Shown here in pieces: positions 39,185-47,207 of a stretch of DNA of 64,000 bases (position 1 is its first letter; every line of letters begins with the position of its first letter). The notes under the pieces were generated by a model, which did no database searches, was not told the origin of the DNA, and saw only the letters and a list, made by a program, of their open reading frames with translations. The DNA comes from Pseudodesulfovibrio senegalensis. GTDB taxonomy: Bacteria; Desulfobacterota; Desulfovibrionia; Desulfovibrionales; Desulfovibrionaceae. Where the stretch lies: NCBI RefSeq assembly GCF_008830225.1, contig NZ_WAIE01000006.1, forward strand, positions 62,001 through 126,000. Direction: 5' to 3'. The translations under genes were made by a program, and so were the position numbers.

Positions 39185-40189
39185 ATGAAGCACGATATGA
39201 ACGAAACAATAGCACGTTTGCGCGGCAGAAAGGTCATGATCATCGGCGACCTTATGCTCGACCATTACCTGATCGGCATGGTGGAGCGCATTTCACCGGA
39301 AGCCCCGGTTCCTGTCGTCCGGGTGGACAAGGAAAAGTTCCTGCTTGGGGGCGCCGGCAACGTGGCCGTGAACATTGCCGCACTGGGGGGGGAATCCCTG
39401 CTGGTCGGGGTTGTGGGAGACGACAGGGAAGGGGATGAGCTGCGTGGCCTCTGCAATAAAGCGCAACTGAGTACAAACCTGCTCTGCGACCCGTCGCGTC
39501 CCACCACGAAAAAATCGAGAATCATGGCGCAGAACCAGCAGATTTGCCGCGTCGACTCCGAAGATTGCGGTCCGCTCGGTTCGGTGCTTATGGATGAACT
39601 CTTCAAGTATCTGCAAGCCCATCTTCATGAGTATCCCGTGGTCATTCTGTCCGACTACGGCAAGGGGTTCATTTCGGCCGAGTTCATGGATCGCTTCAAT
39701 GATTTGCTGGAATCCATGGAGGCTCGACCCAAGGTTCTGGTGGACCCCAAGGTGGTCAATTACGATCTGTACAAAGGTGTGGACATCCTGACTCCAAACA
39801 CCAAGGAAGCAGGGGAGGGGGCCGGAATCGTGGTCTCCGACAAGCACAGCGTGATCAGGGCCGGTCATGCCCTGTTCAAGCGCCTCGAGTGCCGCAATCT
39901 GCTGATCACCATGGGCGGTGACGGCATGGCCTTGTTTGAAGGAACGCACAATATCCGCCATATCCCCACCTTCGCCAAGACCGTGTTCGATGTAACCGGA
40001 GCTGGGGATACCGTGATCGCCACCCTTGGCCTTGCCCTTGCGGCCGGGGTCGATCTGCTCACGGCCTGCACACTGGCCAATCATGCGGCCGGTATCGTGG
40101 TGGGCCAGGTGGGAGCCGCCTGCGCCACGGCGGACGAGCTCGATGCCGTTGTTGCGGACCATCAGGGTCATCCGGTTACTCAATGGTAG
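39185..40189 (+). CDS. hldA: D-glycero-beta-D-manno-heptose-7-phosphate kinase
   Basis: A 334-residue PfkB-family sugar kinase. MIIGDLMLDHYLIGMVERIS and FLLGGAGNVAVNIAALGGES match the HldE/RfaE kinase domain. DVTGAGDTVIATL carries the catalytic Asp and anion hole. It phosphorylates heptose 7-phosphate at C1 for lipopolysaccharide inner core. The C-terminal nucleotidyltransferase domain of the fused HldE is absent, so a separate adenylyltransferase is needed elsewhere. The 130-bp gap before it holds no gene. No strong ribosome site is seen. Confidence 0.9.
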   Translation: MKHDMNETIARLRGRKVMIIGDLMLDHYLIGMVERISPEAPVPVVRVDKEKFLLGGAGNVAVNIAALGGESLLVGVVGDDREGDELRGLCNKAQLSTNLLCDPSRPTTKKSRIMAQNQQICRVDSEDCGPLGSVLMDELFKYLQAHLHEYPVVILSDYGKGFISAEFMDRFNDLLESMEARPKVLVDPKVVNYDLYKGVDILTPNTKEAGEGAGIVVSDKHSVIRAGHALFKRLECRNLLITMGGDGMALFEGTHNIRHIPTFAKTVFDVTGAGDTVIATLGLALAAGVDLLTACTLANHAAGIVVGQVGAACATADELDAVVADHQGHPVTQW

Positions 40190-40253
40190 TAATTCAATAT
40201 TTGTATATGGTTAGATAACCACAACAATCCACAAGTACGCGGAGCATACGTTC

Positions 40254-41579
40254 ATGAAAAGCAAGACAGCACCGCACGTGATGCCTATTGACACCAGCAT
40301 CAAAACACTGGGCACGGCCAAGATTCCCACCTGCATTCCCTTGTGCCTGTCCGTGAACGAGTCGCGGCCCATGGGGGTCACCCTGACGCCGGACGAGATT
40401 TCCGACCTCAAGGAAGACTATATCACGCTTGAGCTCGAAGCTGCCGGCCCGCGTGAAAAGCTGTATTTTGATCCCTCCAAGACCAAGTGCGCCATCGTGA
40501 CCTGTGGGGGCTTGTGCCCGGGCATCAACGACGTGATCCGTTCCGTGGTCATGGAGGCCTTCCATAATTACAACGTGGCTTCCATTGTGGGCGTTCAGTT
40601 CGGCCTGCGCGGGTTCATTCCCGAATATCATCATGATTTCGTGGATTTGAATCCTTCCACAGTGGCGGATATTCACCAGTTCGGGGGCACCATGCTCGGA
40701 TCATCGCGCGGTCATCAGCCTGCCGAAGACATTGTGGATGCGCTGGAACGGTCCAACATTAACGTTTTGTTCATGATCGGCGGAGACGGCACCATGAAGG
40801 CCGCCAAGGGCGTGGTGGCTGAAATCGAGCGTCGAAACCAGAAGATCGCGGTTATCGGCATCCCCAAGACCATCGACAACGACATCAATCTGGTGACCAA
40901 ATCATTCGGGTTCGATACCGCGGTGGAAAAGGCCACCGAGGCCATCCGCTGCGCCCATGTCGAATCCGTGGGCATGCAGAACGGGGTCGGGCTGGTCAAG
41001 CTCATGGGCCGTGAGTCCGGATTCATTGCGGCTCAGGCCACCTTGGCACTCAAGGAAGTCAATTTTGTGCTGGTGCCGGAATATCCCTTTACCCTGCGCG
41101 GCGCGACCGGCCTGCTTCCGGCGCTGGAGCGACGTTTGGCGGAACGCGGTCACGCGGTGATCGTGTGCGCGGAGGGGGCCGGGCAGGAGCTCTGCGACAC
41201 GCAGGGCAAAACCGATGCTTCGGGCAATCCTGTTCTCGGGGACATCTGTTCCGTGATCAAGGATGAAATGAAGGCGTATTTTTCGGAAAAGGGCATGGAA
41301 TACGGGTTGAAATACATTGATCCAAGCTACATCATTCGTTCGGTTCCGGCCAATTCCAACGACCGCATTTACTGCGGATTTCTCGGGCAGAATGCCGTGC
41401 ACGCGGCCATGGCCGGAAAGACCGGCATGGTGATCAGCATGTTGCAGAATCGCATGGTGCATCTGCCGCTTGAGATCGTCACGGCCAAGCGCCAGAAGCT
41501 CAACGTCAATTCCGCGTACTGGCGGTCAGTGCTCGAATCCACCGGGCAGGAAGATTTCTGCCGCTCCTGCGAAATCTAG
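40254..41579 (+). CDS. ATP-dependent 6-phosphofructokinase
   Basis: A 441-residue phosphofructokinase of the long clade related to plant ATP-PFKs and PPi-PFKs. AIVTCGGLCPGINDVIRS opens the nucleotide site. FMIGGDGTMKAAKGV has GGDGT, the ATP-type residue, where pyrophosphate enzymes have GGDD. IPKTIDNDINLVTKSFGFDT holds the catalytic Asp (TIDND), and VKLMGRESGFIA is the fructose 6-phosphate site. It commits fructose 6-phosphate to glycolysis. GGAG lies nine bases upstream of the ATG. A composite repeat follows in place of a classical terminator. Confidence 0.92.
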   Translation: MKSKTAPHVMPIDTSIKTLGTAKIPTCIPLCLSVNESRPMGVTLTPDEISDLKEDYITLELEAAGPREKLYFDPSKTKCAIVTCGGLCPGINDVIRSVVMEAFHNYNVASIVGVQFGLRGFIPEYHHDFVDLNPSTVADIHQFGGTMLGSSRGHQPAEDIVDALERSNINVLFMIGGDGTMKAAKGVVAEIERRNQKIAVIGIPKTIDNDINLVTKSFGFDTAVEKATEAIRCAHVESVGMQNGVGLVKLMGRESGFIAAQATLALKEVNFVLVPEYPFTLRGATGLLPALERRLAERGHAVIVCAEGAGQELCDTQGKTDASGNPVLGDICSVIKDEMKAYFSEKGMEYGLKYIDPSYIIRSVPANSNDRIYCGFLGQNAVHAAMAGKTGMVISMLQNRMVHLPLEIVTAKRQKLNVNSAYWRSVLESTGQEDFCRSCEI

Positions 41580-41596
41580 CAAAGACAGGATTTTTC

Positions 41597-41794
41597 AGGG
41601 AGGGGCGCTTTGAAAGGCGACCTTCACAAACTTCACTTCGTAAATTTTATGGCGCTCCGGCCCGCTCTGCTCGCGCAGGGTGGGCCGGAGTTGTGTAGGG
41701 AACCCTTTGTATTCAACCCCTCTCGCATTCTCCGAATGCGAGACAGAACAGGGTCAAGGGACACGTCCCTTGCGGGTGCAGGGCAGTGCCCTGC
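41597..41794. repeat. Composite intergenic repeat, copy 3
   Basis: It fills most of the 343-bp gap between convergent phosphofructokinase and the 130-residue hypothetical gene. Modules in order are a GGAGGGGCGCTTTGAAAGGCGACCTT hairpin remnant near 41599-41624, a GC hairpin (41655-41690), TCTCGCATTC/GAATGCGAGA (41721-41743), AAGGGACACGTCCCTT (41756-41771) and GCAGGGCAGTGCCCTGC (41778-41794). The order is the reverse of copy 2. An AGAGAGCC/GGCTCTCT hairpin at about 41878-41899 may terminate the leftward gene. Confidence 0.65.
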
Positions 41795-41922
41795 GTCATA
41801 TGATGGGAAAACAATGGTTGGGGAAATTTTTGCGGTTGTTGGTGTTATTCAACAAGGGGCGGGTGAATAACAAAAAAAAGAGAGCCTTACGGCTCTCTTT
41901 GCAGTGCAGGGACGAATTGCGG

Positions 41923-42315
41923 TTATTCGTTGGCGGCCAGCTTCCTGCGCACATGGTCATATACGGTGGAGCTTTTGCCCTGTTCGGATTCAATGGCCAG
42001 GGTCAGGAGTTCAAAGAGCATCTCCGTATCAAGGTCCAGCTGCAGGGTTCCGTTGTCCACGCGGCAGGTGGTCTCGCCGGGAATCACGGAATAGCTGCGC
42101 CGTTCGCGGGCATGGCCGATGGCAGAAATGATACTGTAAGCCAGGGATTCATTGTCATCCTTGTACAGCTTTTCCATGGTCAGCATGCCGGTGTCGTCAT
42201 TGAAGTACATTTCTTCACCCACCAGATGGCCGGAAAAGGTAATGTCGTCACCGAAATCGTTGGCCAGGGAAACGTTCTGATCCATGTCGCCGCCTGCGCT
42301 TTTCTTCATCTTCAT
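41923..42315 (-). CDS. Hypothetical acidic 130-residue protein, partner of the HTH gene
   Basis: It opens MKMKKSAGGDMDQNVSLAND and continues GDDITFSGHLVGEEMYF and TEMLFELLTLAIESEQGKSS. I recognise no family. It is acidic apart from the N-terminus, with no signal or membrane segment. AAGGAG six bases before the ATG at 42315 fixes the start. It begins ten bases after the stop of the small HTH gene, so the two form an operon. It could be a ligand-sensing or antirepressor partner; that is only inference from gene order. Confidence 0.65.
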   Translation of the reverse strand: MKMKKSAGGDMDQNVSLANDFGDDITFSGHLVGEEMYFNDDTGMLTMEKLYKDDNESLAYSIISAIGHARERRSYSVIPGETTCRVDNGTLQLDLDTEMLFELLTLAIESEQGKSSTVYDHVRRKLAANE

Positions 42316-42325
42316 GGTGTGCTCC

Positions 42326-42571
42326 TTACTCCAGCGGGAGTTTAAGCTGTTTGGGGCCCGAGTGCATCCTCTTTTTGGATTTTTGGACCTCTTTCCATCC
42401 ATCTTCAATGAATTCAAGCAGTGCGGACTGATGAACGCGCCATTGCTTTCCTATCCTGATGGCCTTGAGTTCGCCGGAGGTGACCATTCGGTATGCGGTT
42501 CTGTAATGCACCCGAAGGGTAGAGGCCACTTCCTTGACCGTGAGGAGTACAGGAGTCTGACTATCGTTCAT
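42326..42571 (-). CDS. Small excisionase/MerR-like HTH DNA-binding protein
   Basis: An 81-residue protein: LLTVKEVASTLRVHYRTAYR, MVTSGELKAIRIGKQWRVHQ, then a short tail ending KQLKLPLE. This is the HTH_17/excisionase winged-helix pattern, with the GKQWRV wing. The start is ATG 42571; the reading to 42616 is unlikely. No integrase or phage gene is near, so a role as local regulator of its own operon is more likely than excision. Three TGTCA words spaced exactly 10 bp lie upstream. Confidence 0.75.
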   Translation of the reverse strand: MNDSQTPVLLTVKEVASTLRVHYRTAYRMVTSGELKAIRIGKQWRVHQSALLEFIEDGWKEVQKSKKRMHSGPKQLKLPLE

Positions 42572-42610
42572 GGCCGCACTGTTCATTATTTTCGTATACG
42601 CGGCAATTAT

Positions 42611-42635
42611 TGTCATAGTCTGTCAATAAATGTCA
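42611..42635 (-). promoter_or_regulatory. 10-bp-phased TGTCA direct repeats upstream of the small HTH gene
   Basis: TGTCA occurs at 42611, 42621 and 42631, exactly one helical turn apart, 40-64 bases upstream of the HTH gene start. GTCTAGAC and a further GTCTAAC lie at about 42661-42678. Excisionase-type proteins commonly bind such phased repeats cooperatively, so this is a candidate operator for the neighbouring product. Confidence 0.45.
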
Positions 42636-42744
42636 ACAAAGTACAACGTTGCACCACAAAGTCTAGACAATGTCTAACCCCCTGCAGTGGCAAGGGGTTA
42701 TTGCAGTAGGGATTGTTTTCTTGTGGTTCGTTGTAAAAAAAGTT

Positions 42745-44361
42745 TTAGAACGAACCGGCTTTTGAGGGCCATTTGCCGTTGTAGCCACGGCAGATGAAAA
42801 GGGTGAATTCCCGTGCGGGATGTCCGTGATAGGTGGTTTGCAGGCGGATGGGCCTGCTCACCGAATCGAACATGTCAATGAGGTCCTGATAGGGATGGGG
42901 ATCATAGTGCTTGCGCACAAGGATGGCGTCCCAGCCGATCTTGTCCTTGTTCGGACCGTCCCAGAGGTCATACTGGTTCATGCGACGGTCATGCACCCAT
43001 GCGCAATAGGTTCTCGGCTGGCCCGGAACATAGAAGGCCAGTGCCGCGGTAAGGTCGTACAGCTCCGAGAAGACAAAGACCTTGTCCGGGTCCTTGAATT
43101 CGGTGGTGCGCAGTTTTTCCACGGTCTGGCCAAGCTGGTCCCAGCCCTTGAGCCTGTTGGTAATGTTGTATTTGGCAGGAATGGGCAGCAGGTGCGCGGT
43201 TTGCACCAGCACGAAAACAAAGGCCGAAAGCGCCAGCACGGTAACGACCACCATGCGTCCCCTGCGTCGGGCAGTGCGCACGAAGCCGCTGAAGGCGTAG
43301 GCCGCCAGCACAGTGCCCGTCACGTAACTCACCGTGGTCCAGTTGGGCATGATCTTGGCGTGTAGACTCCAGAGCAGGAAAAAACCCCACACGGGCCAGA
43401 AGAACACGGATAAAAGCAGGGCTTGGCGCTGATCCATGCGCGGCCTGTCTTCAAAGGGGTTGACCAGCACGTTGTTGCAGTATTTGACCATGGCCGAAAC
43501 CCCGCCGACAAGCATGAAGATCATCCACCACGGCGTGGCCAGGCCGAACTGGGCGGCAAGATGGTCGGGGATGCGGTCAAAGCGGATCAGGGTGTGCGAC
43601 TGCTTGCCGCTTACGCCGATGAGATACAATACGTGCTTGTAGCCCACGAAATCGTTCTGGAAGTTCCAGATGAGGGTGGGCAGAAAGCCGATGAACAGGC
43701 CGGCGGCCAGCGAAATGGCAAGATAGCGCCAGAAGCGTTGCGGCAGCAGACGTTTGTAGGCCAGACCGGCGCCGTAGATCACGGAAAGGCCCACGAAACC
43801 CAGCATGGTGTATTTGGCGAGGATGCCCACGCCCAGGAACAGGGCCACGAAAACAAACGGTATGGCGCGGGCCGTGGTCATGGATTCGGGAATGTTGTTG
43901 GCCGGCCGACTGCCCAGATAGAGGCTGAACACCGCACCGGTCCAGCAGAATACGAAACTGTTGTCCGTGGTCATGAGCACGCCCAGCCCCATGAACAGGG
44001 GCATGGTGTTCATAATCACCAGCGTCCACAGGCCGATGTCCGGCCGCTTCCATGAACGCGCCAGAAACAGGTAGAGCATGGCCTGGGTCAGGGCCATGCC
44101 AACGATGGCACCGAAGCGGACGCCCAGTTCGGTGTTGCCCAGCAGGTTGGTCCAGAAGCTGATGATCAGGGCGATGAGCGGACCTTTGGAATAGTAGGTC
44201 AGTTGCAGGTGCCGGGTCCAATCCCAGTACTGGGCTTCGTCCTGCACGAGATTGAGTTGGCCCGAGGCCACGAAGACCACGCGCAGCAGAAAAGGGATTG
44301 CGACCAGCGCCAGGGCCCACAGGCCGGGGTGCGTATTCAGGGAAGAGCGTATTTTTCTCAT
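42745..44361 (-). CDS. ArnT/FlmK-like membrane glycosyltransferase (GT39/83, PMT_2)
   Basis: A 538-residue polytopic protein. LNLVQDEAQYWDWTRHLQLT has the acidic DE motif in the first periplasmic loop, and TYYSKGPLIALI the second conserved stretch, as in undecaprenyl-phosphate-sugar transferases such as ArnT. About ten to twelve membrane helices fill residues 15-390, followed by a periplasmic C-terminal domain of about 150 residues. It probably moves a sugar from an undecaprenyl carrier to lipid A or another envelope acceptor. GGAG precedes the ATG. It lies 58 bases downstream of marR on the same strand, so likely one transcript. Confidence 0.88.
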   Translation of the reverse strand: MRKIRSSLNTHPGLWALALVAIPFLLRVVFVASGQLNLVQDEAQYWDWTRHLQLTYYSKGPLIALIISFWTNLLGNTELGVRFGAIVGMALTQAMLYLFLARSWKRPDIGLWTLVIMNTMPLFMGLGVLMTTDNSFVFCWTGAVFSLYLGSRPANNIPESMTTARAIPFVFVALFLGVGILAKYTMLGFVGLSVIYGAGLAYKRLLPQRFWRYLAISLAAGLFIGFLPTLIWNFQNDFVGYKHVLYLIGVSGKQSHTLIRFDRIPDHLAAQFGLATPWWMIFMLVGGVSAMVKYCNNVLVNPFEDRPRMDQRQALLLSVFFWPVWGFFLLWSLHAKIMPNWTTVSYVTGTVLAAYAFSGFVRTARRRGRMVVVTVLALSAFVFVLVQTAHLLPIPAKYNITNRLKGWDQLGQTVEKLRTTEFKDPDKVFVFSELYDLTAALAFYVPGQPRTYCAWVHDRRMNQYDLWDGPNKDKIGWDAILVRKHYDPHPYQDLIDMFDSVSRPIRLQTTYHGHPAREFTLFICRGYNGKWPSKAGSF

Positions 44362-44419
44362 TGTTTCTCCGGACGTGGTCTAGTTAGCCGAACCCGCCCG
44401 GCCTGTCCAGCAGGTGCAG

Positions 44420-44902
44420 TCAACTGCGCGGCGTATCCACCACGTCTGCAAGGAACAGGGCCGGTTCATTGAGATCTTTTTCTATATGTTGTGTCATCTG
44501 CGAAAGGATTTTTCGAAAGTAACGAAGGTCGTTGCGGGTCAGCCCGTGTTCACACACGCGGCGAAGATCCTCCTGCGCCGCACTGGCCACCCCGTGCGCC
44601 TGCAATCCTTTTTCCGTGAGCGCATACAGCACGGTGCGCCGGTCGTCCTGCCTGCGCCGGGACGAAATCAGGCCGTCTCGTGACATGCGCCGCAATGTGT
44701 TTGCCAGCGTGGGTTGTTCCACGGGGACGGTGTTCAAAAGCTCTTTCTGGCTCAAGGTACGAGTGGGCTGCAGGGCGCGCAACACGGGTATCTGGCCGGG
44801 GCGGACATCATAAGGATCCAGCCGGGAACGCAGTGCGCGACCAACCATGCGCTCAAGAGCGGCAAGATGGTCAAAAATATATTCATCCACTTGAAACGGC
44901 AT
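44420..44902 (-). CDS. MarR-family transcriptional regulator
   Basis: A 160-residue MarR protein. RPGQIPVLRALQPTRTLSQK, VPVEQPTLANTLRRMSRDGL and RRQDDRRTVLYALTEKGLQA form the winged helix-turn-helix with its basic wing. GAGG is just upstream of the ATG. It is divergent from the deacetylase gene, with two identical-half-site palindromes in between and one only 18 bases from its start, so it probably represses both directions. The ligand is unknown; a membrane-stress compound or an antimicrobial is a guess from the genes it flanks. Confidence 0.9.
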   Translation of the reverse strand: MPFQVDEYIFDHLAALERMVGRALRSRLDPYDVRPGQIPVLRALQPTRTLSQKELLNTVPVEQPTLANTLRRMSRDGLISSRRRQDDRRTVLYALTEKGLQAHGVASAAQEDLRRVCEHGLTRNDLRYFRKILSQMTQHIEKDLNEPALFLADVVDTPRS

Positions 44903-44919
44903 GGGAAAACCTCATTTAA

Positions 44920-44931
44920 ATAGCGTGCTAT
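44920..44931. promoter_or_regulatory. MarR operator candidate O1
   Basis: ATAGC-GT-GCTAT, a perfect 5-bp inverted repeat directly upstream of the marR ribosome site. The same half sites recur in O2, centred 22 bp away, about two helical turns. Confidence 0.65.
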
Positions 44932-44941
44932 ATGAAGATGG

Positions 44942-44953
44942 ATAGCAGGCTAT
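44942..44953. promoter_or_regulatory. MarR operator candidate O2
   Basis: ATAGC-AG-GCTAT, the second copy of the palindrome. It lies in the divergent marR/deacetylase promoter region, 70 bases before the deacetylase ATG. Confidence 0.65.
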
Positions 44954-45022
44954 GTGTTTCCGGTCAACGGGGGAATGGATGCAGAGGTTTACGCCGGGAA
45001 AAGGAAGAGGTAGGTTGCGCGC

Positions 45023-45877
45023 ATGAATGTGGTCATCAATGTAGACGATTCCGGGCTGCACCCGGCCGTGCGCCGCGCCGTGCAGGATCTGCATGCCCGG
45101 GGCATGGTCAGCTCCACCACGGTGCTGGCCAACGGTCCGGACGTGGAGCAGGCCGCGAAGATGCAGGGCGTGGGCCTTGGCGCGCATTTGAACCTGCTGC
45201 GGGGGCGGCCTGTGCTTCCCGCGGACAGGGTCACTTCGCTGGTCGGGGAAGACGGATTGTTTCTTGGCGATTACACGGCGCTGTTCGCCCGGTATGTGAC
45301 CGGACGCATCGACCATGCGCAGGTGGAGGCCGAATTGGATGCCCAGATCGGGCGGCTGCGGGATTTGGGCATCGAGTTGACCCATTTCGACAGCGAAAAG
45401 CATATCCACGCATGGCCCACCATCATGCACGCCGTGGGCAAGCTGGCCGCGCGCCACAACATCCGCTGGGTGCGCAGGCCGCGCGAGTGCTCGGAATTCA
45501 CCCGTCTGGACAAGGGCGGGGTGCGGGTCAAGTTCCTGAGCCTGTGTTCCCTGCTGCAGCGGCGGCCCAAGGGCGTGGACTGGCCGGATTCGCTTTGGGG
45601 CATTGCGGATCAGGGCAGGGACTTGTTGCCGCAGGCCTTTCTGGAGTATACGACCCGTCATGAACTGAACCGCCCGGACGCGGTGGTGGAAATCTGTTGT
45701 CATCCGGGACTTCCCAAGGCAGGGGACGGCCCGCTGCCCGCAGAATTCGGGCCCATGCGCGTGGACGCCCAGTGGCAGGATGAATACGATGCCCTGTGCA
45801 GCCCGGATTGGGCCGGAGTGTTCCGCGAACTGGGAGCCGAGATCGTCAGCTATGGCGATATCGAGCCGCGAAAATGA
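45023..45877 (+). CDS. YdjC/ChbG/NaxD-family carbohydrate deacetylase
   Basis: A 284-residue deacetylase. NVVINVDDSGLHPAVRRAVQ has the metal-binding Asp pair, VGLGAHLNLLRGRPV a metal-binding His, and LTHFDSEKHIHAWPTIM the HxH motif. EICCHPGLP near residue 235 is also conserved in this family. Characterised relatives remove N-acetyl groups from chitooligosaccharides (ChbG), hopanoid-linked GlcNAc (HpnK) or undecaprenyl-phosphate GalNAc (NaxD). Flanking ArnC- and ArnT-like genes favour the NaxD-type role. The start is ATG 45023 with AGAGG upstream. The next gene follows after 28 bases. Confidence 0.86.
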   Translation: MNVVINVDDSGLHPAVRRAVQDLHARGMVSSTTVLANGPDVEQAAKMQGVGLGAHLNLLRGRPVLPADRVTSLVGEDGLFLGDYTALFARYVTGRIDHAQVEAELDAQIGRLRDLGIELTHFDSEKHIHAWPTIMHAVGKLAARHNIRWVRRPRECSEFTRLDKGGVRVKFLSLCSLLQRRPKGVDWPDSLWGIADQGRDLLPQAFLEYTTRHELNRPDAVVEICCHPGLPKAGDGPLPAEFGPMRVDAQWQDEYDALCSPDWAGVFRELGAEIVSYGDIEPRK

Positions 45878-45905
45878 GCAGACAAAATCATGAGGAACAA
45901 TATAC

Positions 45906-46892
45906 ATGGATATTGAAGTCAGCGTTGTGACGCCCATGCACAACGAGGAATTGTGCATCGAGGAATTTCATCGCCGGATCAGCACCACGCTGACCGGTGC
46001 GGGCTACTCCCACGAGATCATACTGGTCAACGACGGGTCCACGGACCGCACCCCCCGGCTCATGCGCGAGCTTTCCGAAGGGGATCCCAACCTTGTGGGC
46101 GTCAATCTTTCGCGCAACCGCGGCCAGTGCACGGCCATCTATGCGGGCATCCAGCAGAGCCGCGGCCGCTATGTGGTCATCATGGACGGCGACCTGCAGC
46201 ACAAGCCCGAGGAAGTGCCCTCGCTGGTGGAGGCCATGAAAAAGGACGGCGGGTATGACCTTGTTTCCGGCATGCGACAGAAGCGCAGCGAATCCAAATG
46301 GCTGCGGCTTGTACCGAGCCGCGTGGCCAACTGGATGATCCGCAAGGCCAGCAAGTGCGAGGTGCACGACATGGGCGGGCTTTCCTGTCTGGACGGCGAA
46401 CTGGCCCGCAGCCTGCACCTGCGCGAAGGCCATCACCGCATCATCCCGGCGCTGGTCTACCGTATGGGCGGCCGGGTAACGGAAGTGCCCACCTCGGCCC
46501 CGCCCCGGTTCGCGGGCAGCAGCCATTACGGCATCGGCCGTTCCGTGGACGTGCTTTTCGACATCGTGACCCTGTGGTTCCAGAATTCGTTCAAGCAGCG
46601 GCCCGTGTACCTGTTCGGCCGCATTGCCCTGGCCCTGTTTCTGGCGGCCTCGCTGCTCATGGCCTGGGTGCTTTTCGAAAAAGTGTTTTTTGGCGAACAC
46701 ATGGGCAACCGTCCTCCGTTCTTCGGAGCCATACTCTTTTATCTGGCCTCGCTGGGGTTCATGTCCACCGGGTTCATACTGGAGGCTCTGGGCGACACGA
46801 TGGATTCGGTCATGAACACGCGGCCCTATGTGGTGCGCGACATCCTGAAGAACGGCAGGACCGAACGGCCGAACGGCAACGGTCAAAATTAG
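45906..46892 (+). CDS. ArnC/FlmF2-like undecaprenyl-phosphate glycosyltransferase
   Basis: A 328-residue protein. The GT2 domain has VSVVTPMHNEELCIEEF, IILVNDGSTDRTPRLM, NLSRNRGQCTAIYAGIQ and VIMDGDLQHKPEEV (the DxD metal site), as in dolichol- or polyprenyl-phosphate sugar transferases. Two C-terminal membrane helices (RIALALFLAASLLMAWVLF and FGAILFYLASLGFMSTGFIL) match the ArnC layout. It would charge undecaprenyl phosphate with a sugar, the first committed step before deacetylation and transfer. GAGGAA lies upstream of the ATG. Cotranscribed with the deacetylase. Confidence 0.88.
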   Translation: MDIEVSVVTPMHNEELCIEEFHRRISTTLTGAGYSHEIILVNDGSTDRTPRLMRELSEGDPNLVGVNLSRNRGQCTAIYAGIQQSRGRYVVIMDGDLQHKPEEVPSLVEAMKKDGGYDLVSGMRQKRSESKWLRLVPSRVANWMIRKASKCEVHDMGGLSCLDGELARSLHLREGHHRIIPALVYRMGGRVTEVPTSAPPRFAGSSHYGIGRSVDVLFDIVTLWFQNSFKQRPVYLFGRIALALFLAASLLMAWVLFEKVFFGEHMGNRPPFFGAILFYLASLGFMSTGFILEALGDTMDSVMNTRPYVVRDILKNGRTERPNGNGQN

Positions 46893-46970
46893 GACTTGCC
46901 AACCCTCTGACCCCGGCGTACAAGTCATCCGATAGAAAGTCGGCGAACAGCCAACACCAAGGAAGCATTT

Positions 46971-47060
46971 ATGATCGGTTCAACCAACGCTGCAATCAAC
47001 TCCGTGGATCTTTCCCGATCCGGGGGAGTGGACCGTCCTGTGGTGAGGCTTGTGCGCTGA
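46971..47060 (+). CDS. Possible 29-residue small protein
   Basis: ATG at 46971 with AAGGAAG five bases upstream opens a 29-codon frame (MIGSTNAAINSVDLSRSGGV, then DRPVVRLVR) ending at TGA 47060, and a terminator follows within 30 bases. The ribosome site and terminator are good, but the frame is too short to judge by composition, and no family is recognised. It may instead be part of an untranslated RNA. Confidence 0.4.
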   Translation: MIGSTNAAINSVDLSRSGGVDRPVVRLVR

Positions 47061-47085
47061 TTCGGGCACAATGCGGTATTTCAGG

Positions 47086-47114
47086 GGCGGTCCTTCCGGG
47101 GACCGCCTTTTTTT
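47086..47114 (+). terminator. Terminator between the small frame and the MATE gene
   Basis: GGCGGTCC/GGACCGCC stem with a 6-base loop, then seven T residues. It ends the deacetylase/glycosyltransferase transcript or the small-frame transcript. Confidence 0.85.
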
Positions 47115-47207
47115 CATGGCAAATTCGGACAGGCAGACCGTGTCGGAAAGAGATACGGATATGCAGATACACGGCAAAACAAAAATACATTTCAGGATAA
47201 TACGATA

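Noticed and set aside
42326-42571. Phage or integrative element marked by the excisionase-like gene
   Set aside because: No integrase, attachment repeats, tRNA target or phage genes are nearby, and base composition does not change.
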